From NCBI GenBank assembly GCA_017395885.1, contig JAFQNM010000072.1, positions 1 to 8,728 of the forward strand: a DNA stretch of 8,728 nucleotides, given 5' to 3'. This stretch comes from Clostridia bacterium. GTDB lineage: Bacteria; Bacillota; Clostridia; Oscillospirales; CAG-272. Both the position numbers and the translations under genes were made by a program. Position 1 is the stretch's first letter. Every line of letters begins with the position of its first letter. The notes under the pieces were generated by a model, which did not search any database, was not told the DNA's origin, and saw only the letters and a list, made by a program, of their open reading frames with translations. Positions 1 through 4,507 of this stretch are shown in pieces.

Positions 1-359
<359 letters not shown>

Positions 360-422
360 TTATTTTGGACTTATCGCGGTGCGTTAATCCACACCAACTA
401 ACATTTTATACTAAAAGAATAA

Positions 423-451
423 ATTATACAAGAGTTTTTTTGAATTTTATC
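423..451 (-). promoter_or_regulatory. Candidate promoter of gap
   Basis: On the complement, a perfect TATAAT lies at 423-428, with TSS expected near 415 and a leader of roughly 85 bases before the gap ATG. The -35 region 17 bases upstream (GATAAA, 446-451) fits consensus poorly, so the -35 position is uncertain. A second TATAAA at 405-410 on the same strand could be an alternative -10. The leader has no stem longer than about 4 base pairs that I can see. Confidence 0.45.
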
Positions 452-532
452 TAAAATTTCATTTTTGGACAAATTTATAAAAGAATGGAAGAAAAAATGT
501 GCCAACTTTAACATAAGAGAAAAAAGAGGAAA

Positions 533-567
533 ATCAACTTTTGTTGATAATCCAAACGATTTGTTGA
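533..567. promoter_or_regulatory. Possible operator: GTTGAT inverted and direct repeats at the kinase promoter
   Basis: ATCAAC-TTTT-GTTGAT (533-548) is a perfect 6-base inverted repeat. Its right half belongs to TTGTTGA at 541-547, which recurs at 561-567 exactly 20 bases (about two helical turns) downstream, where it overlaps the -35 box. Spaced half-sites touching the -35 are compatible with repressor or activator binding. This is pattern inference only, in A/T-rich DNA where such matches arise more easily. Confidence 0.25.
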
Positions 568-592
568 CAAGGAATTGAAACGAAATTATAAT
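564..592 (+). promoter_or_regulatory. Consensus housekeeping promoter of the lipid kinase gene
   Basis: TTGACA at 564-569, a spacer of exactly 17 bases, then TATAAT at 587-592: a perfect match to the SigA/sigma-70 consensus in both hexamers. Expected transcription start is near 599, giving a leader of about 70 bases before the ATG at 672. A second TATAAT at 613-618 has no matching -35. Confidence 0.88.
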
Positions 593-661
593 TAATATGA
601 TATGCATATGAATATAATGTTAACTGTTTTAAAACACAAGTGCAAGAATTATGCATGAAAC

Positions 662-665
662 GGAG
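662..665 (+). promoter_or_regulatory. Ribosome binding site that decides the kinase start
   Basis: GGAG followed by 6 bases and ATG at 672. The in-frame ATG at 651 has no purine-rich site before it, and its extra seven residues would precede the MKKYCVLYNP opening that begins the first beta strand of the family. The start at 672 is therefore preferred. Confidence 0.75.
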
Positions 666-671
666 AAAAAT

Positions 672-1574
672 ATGAAGAAATACTGTGTACTCTATAACCC
701 TCTTTCCAACAATAAAAGAGGAGAGGCAGAAACCGAAAAGCTCAAGGAGCTTCTTTCCGATTGCGAGCTTACGTTTCATGATATGACGAAGCTTGAAAGC
801 CTTTCCGAGTTTTATGAGTCTGTTCCCGAGGGGGTCAGCGTAGTTATTTCCGGTGGAGACGGAACGATGCACCGCTTTATCAATGCGGTGTCAGGCTGTG
901 AGCTTAACCGAGACGTTTATTATTTTGCATCGGGAACGGGTAACGATTTTCTCAAGGATATAGGAAAAGAGAAGGGCACAGAGCTCGTTCTGATCAATAA
1001 ATACATAACCGACCTGCCTGTTGTTGAGGTTAACGGAAAGAAGTATAAATTTCTCAATAACGTAGGCTTTGGTATAGACGGATACTGCTGTGAGATCGGA
1101 GATAAAAAGAGAGCAGCGGGAAAGCAGAAGATAAACTACACGGCAATAGCCATCGGAGGACTTCTTGGCGGATATAAGAGAGTAAAAGCAACCGTCACCA
1201 TTGATGGAGTAACAAGATACTATAAAAACGTATGGCTTGCACCTACAATGAACGGCAGATACGTGGGCGGCGGAATGATGGCCTGCCCCGAGCAGGACAG
1301 ACTCTGTGAGGATAAAAAGATTTCGGTAATGGTAATGTACCATCCCTCAAAGCTGAAGACCCTCACTGTATTTCCCAGCATATTCAAGGGAGAGCACGTA
1401 AAGCATACTGAGATGGTGGAGCAGTATAAGGGCTATGAGGTAGAGGTAGAATTCGATAAGCCAACAGCTCTGCAGATAGACGGAGAAACCATTGTGGGAG
1501 TAACAAAATATAAGGCATGGGCAACTCCCGAATACAGAAAAGCATCAATTAAAGAGCTTGAAGCAGCAAAATAA
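672..1574 (+). CDS. Diacylglycerol kinase-family lipid kinase (DgkB/YegS type)
   Basis: The 300-residue cytosolic protein matches the soluble DAGK catalytic-domain family (DgkB, YegS, sphingosine-kinase-like), which transfers phosphate from ATP to diacylglycerol or related lipids and recycles lipid head-group by-products into phosphatidate. The order of motifs is diagnostic: YNPLSNN at 8-14, nucleotide-binding GGDGT at 61-65, GTGNDF at 88-93, GFGIDG at 132-137, GGGM at 199-202 and QIDGE at 268-272. Length is normal for the family (about 290-310). After GGDGT the sequence reads MHRF, where many members have xNEV; the core loop is intact. No membrane segments are seen. It is transcribed alone from a consensus promoter and ends in a terminator. 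The exact lipid substrate cannot be told from sequence, so no gene symbol is assigned. Confidence 0.88.
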   Translation: MKKYCVLYNPLSNNKRGEAETEKLKELLSDCELTFHDMTKLESLSEFYESVPEGVSVVISGGDGTMHRFINAVSGCELNRDVYYFASGTGNDFLKDIGKEKGTELVLINKYITDLPVVEVNGKKYKFLNNVGFGIDGYCCEIGDKKRAAGKQKINYTAIAIGGLLGGYKRVKATVTIDGVTRYYKNVWLAPTMNGRYVGGGMMACPEQDRLCEDKKISVMVMYHPSKLKTLTVFPSIFKGEHVKHTEMVEQYKGYEVEVEFDKPTALQIDGETIVGVTKYKAWATPEYRKASIKELEAAK

Positions 1575-1607
1575 ACAACGGCACCTTTGGGTGCCGTTGT
1601 TTATTTT
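1571..1607 (+). terminator. Intrinsic terminator of the lipid kinase gene
   Basis: A perfect 15-base-pair stem (1571-1585 with 1590-1604) closes a 4-base TTTG loop and has a G/C-rich upper part GGCACC/GGTGCC; a short T run follows (1604-1607, within TTTATTTTC). The stop codon TAA (1572-1574) lies inside the base of the left arm, so transcription ends immediately after the coding sequence. Confidence 0.9.
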
Positions 1608-1683
1608 CGGTTTCGTATTCTGATTCGGCAAGCTGTTGAGGCTTTGCATGACCGTAGAGCTGATGCGTGCTCGCTAACTTCAA

Positions 1684-1858
1684 ATTCCGGTTTTACGGGT
1701 AGGTAACTTGTAGGGGCGGATATGGGATCCGCCTCTACGCCCCCGAAAAACTTCAAAAAGGGAATGGTTATAATTTGGTTTATCGGTGAGAAGAAAACCG
1801 TGCATATAACCTCCTAAGGATGACATATCAAATCAAGTTTCAAACTTCAAACCGGAAT
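1684..1858. repeat. 175-base stretch bounded by 10-base inverted repeats
   Basis: ATTCCGGTTT (1684-1693) and its exact complement AAACCGGAAT (1849-1858) bound the stretch. Inside are the 1710-1738 hairpin and GGTTATA/TATAACC arms near 1765 and 1805 that could pair around a GGTTT/AAACC stem. The direct repeat AACTTCAAA also occurs at both ends, at about 1677 and 1844. There is no coding frame and no target-site duplication is visible. It may be a miniature mobile element or intergenic repeat, or chance symmetry. Confidence 0.35.
1710..1738. repeat. GTAGGGGCGGAT hairpin, a probable dispersed intergenic repeat
   Basis: A 12-base-pair stem (1710-1721 with 1727-1738, one G-T wobble) closes a 5-base ATGGG loop. 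Its left flank and arm share the 15-base string TAACTTGTAGGGGCG (1704-1718) with the complement of 7583-7597 in another spacer of this window. I recall similar GTAGGGGCG-containing palindromes being scattered through genomes of gut Clostridia, but that is from memory. Confidence 0.55.
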
Positions 1859-1869
1859 AGAACTGTCAT

Positions 1870-2775
1870 TCAGGCATAGAACTTATGGTTACCGACAGCA
1901 ACAATAAATTTACGGTTATCGGATACCCAAGAGCTCTGAGCAAGGGCCTCGTTCACGAAGAACAGGGCCTTGTTGGAAATGGTGGCACCGTCAAGGCAGA
2001 GCTTGGCTGCAATAATACTGTCCTCAGAGGGAGTGCAGTTGATGGCGCCGTTAGCTACGGGAGTGAACTGAACTCCGTTTTTTCTGTCAAAAATAACGCT
2101 GTAAATAGTGTTTGGGAATTCCTTGTTTGCAACTCTGTTGAGAACGACCGAGCCAACTGCCACCTTACCCAGCAGCGATTCGCCTGAGGCCTCTGCGTGG
2201 ATTATGCGTGAAAGCCCGTAGATGCTGTCGTTGTCGTAATAGCTGTTGCCGCTTTTCAAGGCTTCTCCTTTGGTAATATATGCGGCAAACTCATTGCTGT
2301 TCCATAAAACGTTGTAGCCAAAGGCCTTGCAGAGAGTGCGGAGCGGAACGAACATAGTACCGTTTATGATAATAATGCCGCTGCCTGCCCATAAGTATCT
2401 GCCGTTTGCCGTAATGTAGAGAGCACTGTTCTTTGCGCTGACAGAGAGGCTGTCCGAGGATACGGTAGCTGTTTTTGCATTGCCGTTCCACGAGACGGAG
2501 CTGACTCCCATATGCATAGAGAACTCTCTTATTCCCACGTAGGTAACAGACTTGTGGAGAAAAGCCTTTCCGCCGTATTTTACCCCATCAACGTAAACTG
2601 AAACGTTTCCGAGTGAGCCTCTGGGCTCTGTAACCGATCTTTCATATGCAGACTGTCCGTGTGAGGGAGCAAGGCCTGCAAAGGTGCTTACTGAGAAGCA
2701 AAAGCAAAGCGCCGCCGAAACTGCAATGGATATAAGGCGCTTGGCCGTAGCATGAATATAGTTGCTTTTTTTCAT
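1870..2775 (-). CDS. Secreted cell wall hydrolase, copper-amine-oxidase-like stalk domain plus SleB-type hydrolase domain
   Basis: The 301-residue exported protein probably cleaves peptidoglycan outside the membrane. Residues 1-34 form a signal peptide (basic KK and KR, hydrophobic stretch, cleavage probably after SVSTFA). Residues about 58-168 hold two repeats of the copper-amine-oxidase N-terminal-like stalk domain, each a short beta-rich unit with VPLR- or GIRE-like helix starts (GIREF at 81-85, FVPLR at 142-146). Residues about 184-301 match the SleB/CwlJ hydrolase family: LSRIIHAEASGE (188-199, with the predicted catalytic Glu195), GKVAVGSVVLNRV (203-215), FPNTIYSVIF (220-229) and QFTPV (236-240). 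SleB proteins are spore cortex lytic enzymes, but this family is also used in vegetative wall turnover. Here the stalk replaces the usual peptidoglycan-binding domain. The start is supported by AAGGAG (2782-2787) 6 bases before ATG. Confidence 0.88.
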   Translation of the reverse strand: MKKSNYIHATAKRLISIAVSAALCFCFSVSTFAGLAPSHGQSAYERSVTEPRGSLGNVSVYVDGVKYGGKAFLHKSVTYVGIREFSMHMGVSSVSWNGNAKTATVSSDSLSVSAKNSALYITANGRYLWAGSGIIIINGTMFVPLRTLCKAFGYNVLWNSNEFAAYITKGEALKSGNSYYDNDSIYGLSRIIHAEASGESLLGKVAVGSVVLNRVANKEFPNTIYSVIFDRKNGVQFTPVANGAINCTPSEDSIIAAKLCLDGATISNKALFFVNEALAQSSWVSDNRKFIVAVGNHKFYA

Positions 2776-2790
2776 ACTGAACTCCTTTCC

Positions 2791-2832
2791 GCGACAAATG
2801 TCGCTCGGGCAAAAGGTATTTGCATATGCCCG
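2791..2832 (-). promoter_or_regulatory. Structured 5' leader of the wall hydrolase gene (two hairpins)
   Basis: Between the predicted transcription start (about 2834) and the ribosome binding site, the minus-strand leader can form CGGGCA/TGCCCG (2827-2832 with 2806-2811), with a competing inner GCAAA/TTTGC (2819-2823 with 2809-2813). A near-perfect palindrome GCGACA-TT-TGTCGC (2791-2804) follows just before AAGGAG. As DNA the second element could be an operator; as RNA it could limit ribosome access or stabilise the mRNA. I recognise no named riboswitch. Confidence 0.4.
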
Positions 2833-2840
2833 TGGATATT

Positions 2841-2869
2841 ATTTTAACATTATCCTTAAACTTATTCAA
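2841..2869 (-). promoter_or_regulatory. Candidate promoter of the wall hydrolase gene
   Basis: On the complement: TTGAAT (2864-2869), a 17-base spacer, TAAAAT (2841-2846). One mismatch to the -10 consensus and two to the -35 consensus, with ideal spacing. The predicted start near 2834 gives a leader of about 58 bases. Confidence 0.6.
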
Positions 2870-2875
2870 CAAACA

Positions 2876-2908
2876 GATATTACCATGGAAAAGTGACCTG
2901 ATATTACC
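2876..2908 (+). promoter_or_regulatory. Paired GATATTACC direct repeats between divergent promoters
   Basis: GATATTACC occurs at 2876-2884 and again at 2900-2908 (24-base period). ACCTGA is repeated at 2896-2901 and 2906-2911 (10-base period). They lie about 65-100 bases upstream of the predicted start of the solute-binding protein operon, and just upstream of the -35 of the divergent hydrolase gene. That is where an activator or shared regulator could bind. Function is inferred from position and repetition only. Confidence 0.35.
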
Positions 2909-2938
2909 TGAAAGGGTATCAAAAAATTATGAGAGCGA

Positions 2939-2967
2939 TTGATTTTTCAGCCGCAGTGTAGTAATAT
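2939..2967 (+). promoter_or_regulatory. Candidate promoter of the solute-binding protein / cellodextrin phosphorylase operon
   Basis: TTGATT (2939-2944), a 17-base spacer, TAATAT (2962-2967). Both boxes are two mismatches from consensus, suggesting moderate strength and possible dependence on an activator. The predicted start near 2974 leaves a leader of about 44 bases to the ATG at 3018. Confidence 0.5.
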
Positions 2968-3017
2968 ATATGTGTATGCTTGTGAAAATATGAGTATGCC
3001 CGAAGGAAAGGTGCAGT

Positions 3018-4496
3018 ATGAAAATAAAGAACAGAATCAGAAAATATATAAGCATTAGCCTTGTGGCCGAGCTGCTTTTATCGGCAGTGCTTCTCAGTGG
3101 ATGCGGCATTTTCACGGTAAACGTTCCGTCTCAGACAGAGGAGGCGGCAACCACCGCTACGGAGCCTGAAACTACGCCACCTGAGGAGCTTGATGTTTTC
3201 GAGGGAGACTATAGCGGAGATATAGACAGATTTTTGAACGATCTTTCCGGCAAGAACTATAACGGTGCTGTTGCAAGGATAGTAACGGTCAGAAAGAATC
3301 TTGTTGTGCCCGATGAGAACAGCAGTAAGGTGCTCTCAGAGGACCTACACGAGAGAAACGATGCAGTAGAAAAGACCCTGGGTGTTAGCCTCAGCTGTGA
3401 TGAGCGTGATGCAGAGACATTGTATCTTGAGCTTAGAGAGGCTGTCAGATCAGGCAGCTATTATGCAGATATCGTAATGTATCCTCAGTATAAGATAGGC
3501 TCCTACGTAACAGGCGGAGCCGTTCTGAATCTGAACAGCCTTCCCGGGTTTGAGTCGGCAGGAGGCTACTATTATCAGTCTGCAGTAGCAGCGGCAACTG
3601 GCGGAGATGCACTTTATGCCGTGGCAGGCCCCGCATCTCTTAACAGCGACGGCCTGTCCTGTATCTATTTCAATAAGGATATAATAACGGCGCTCGGCAT
3701 CGAGTCTCCCTATAGCCTTGCTGACCGCGGAGAGTGGACGATTGATAAATATATACAGTATGCCAATTCGGCAGGAGCAATTGATGGAGAGTATTACGGC
3801 TACGGAGCTCAGAATACACAGACCTATCTTTCCGACGTGTTCTATTTCGGATCAGGAGAGACGCTGACAACAAGCGTTCAGGGCTATTATCCTGCCCTTT
3901 CACTCGGCAGCGAAAGATGCCTTAGCGTAATAGAAAAGATCAAAAGTGCAACAGTAACGGCCGAATCCTCCGGCAATGCCCTCACCGCCATAGAGACCTT
4001 TGCGGCAAATAAGACCCTCTTTCTGGTAGACCGTGTGGATACTATGAAAACGCTTGCCGCCTCCGGCGTAAACTGGGGCCTCCTTCCCATACCCAAATAT
4101 GATGCAGCACAAGAGAAATATTTAACGTATGCAAATTCCGAGGATGCACTGTTTATCAGCGCAGTACCCACCTCACCCAATTATGAGCTTACCTCAGACC
4201 TTATCGCCTGTATGAATATCGTTACCTACGGATATACGAAGGATGCTTACGTTACCAATGCAACCTATTATTATCTTAGAGATAACGAGTCTGTCAGAAT
4301 GCTTGATAAGGTAGTGTCAAACCCCGTGTTTGACTTTGCATATTCCTTTGCAAGCACCTATAATTCCATTCCCTCAGCCACGTTTATGGCAGTAAGAAAC
4401 ACTGTATCTGGAGTGTCAACTCTGCAAAGATATATAAACATGTGGGCACGCCAGTTTGAAAATTCAATGTATTACCTCTTCGATGTAGAAGAATAA
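3018..4496 (+). CDS. ABC transporter extracellular solute-binding lipoprotein (family 1), probably carbohydrate-binding
   Basis: The 492-residue lipoprotein would be anchored to the outer face of the membrane and capture a substrate for an ABC importer. Residues 1-28 form a lipoprotein signal peptide with lipobox LLSGC; Cys29 would be lipidated. A Thr/Glu/Pro-rich linker (about 38-57) follows. The body fits family 1 solute-binding proteins: DIVMYPQY at 151-158, GGAVLNLNSL at 166-175, YFNKDIITALGI at 217-228, the EWTIDKY aromatic segment at 239-245, and WGLLPIPKYD at 353-362. Tyr is very frequent, as in many sugar binders. The start follows AAGGAAAGGTG (3003-3013). It is 11 bases upstream of the cellodextrin phosphorylase gene and surely co-transcribed with it, so cello-oligosaccharides are the likely ligand; this is inferred from context. 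No permease or ATPase gene adjoins it. Confidence 0.85.
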   Translation: MKIKNRIRKYISISLVAELLLSAVLLSGCGIFTVNVPSQTEEAATTATEPETTPPEELDVFEGDYSGDIDRFLNDLSGKNYNGAVARIVTVRKNLVVPDENSSKVLSEDLHERNDAVEKTLGVSLSCDERDAETLYLELREAVRSGSYYADIVMYPQYKIGSYVTGGAVLNLNSLPGFESAGGYYYQSAVAAATGGDALYAVAGPASLNSDGLSCIYFNKDIITALGIESPYSLADRGEWTIDKYIQYANSAGAIDGEYYGYGAQNTQTYLSDVFYFGSGETLTTSVQGYYPALSLGSERCLSVIEKIKSATVTAESSGNALTAIETFAANKTLFLVDRVDTMKTLAASGVNWGLLPIPKYDAAQEKYLTYANSEDALFISAVPTSPNYELTSDLIACMNIVTYGYTKDAYVTNATYYYLRDNESVRMLDKVVSNPVFDFAYSFASTYNSIPSATFMAVRNTVSGVSTLQRYINMWARQFENSMYYLFDVEE

Positions 4497-4507
4497 AGGA
4501 GAAGACT

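Larger units (their letters stand above)
1608..1869. other. Convergent intergenic spacer with repeat-like structure
   Basis: There is no supportable gene in 262 bases between the ends of the kinase (+) and wall hydrolase (-) genes. It contains a 175-base stretch bounded by 10-base inverted repeats (1684-1858) and a strong G/C-rich hairpin (1710-1738). No hairpin with a T run that would serve as a clear terminator for the minus-strand hydrolase gene was found; the 1710-1738 hairpin may do this without a T run. Confidence 0.7.

Noticed and set aside
651..671. Upstream start codon for the lipid kinase
   Set aside because: No purine-rich site precedes it, whereas GGAG stands 6 bases before the ATG at 672.
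1835..1847. AAGTTT-C-AAACTT palindrome as a terminator for the wall hydrolase gene
   Set aside because: The one-base centre cannot form a hairpin loop, and no T run follows on the minus strand.
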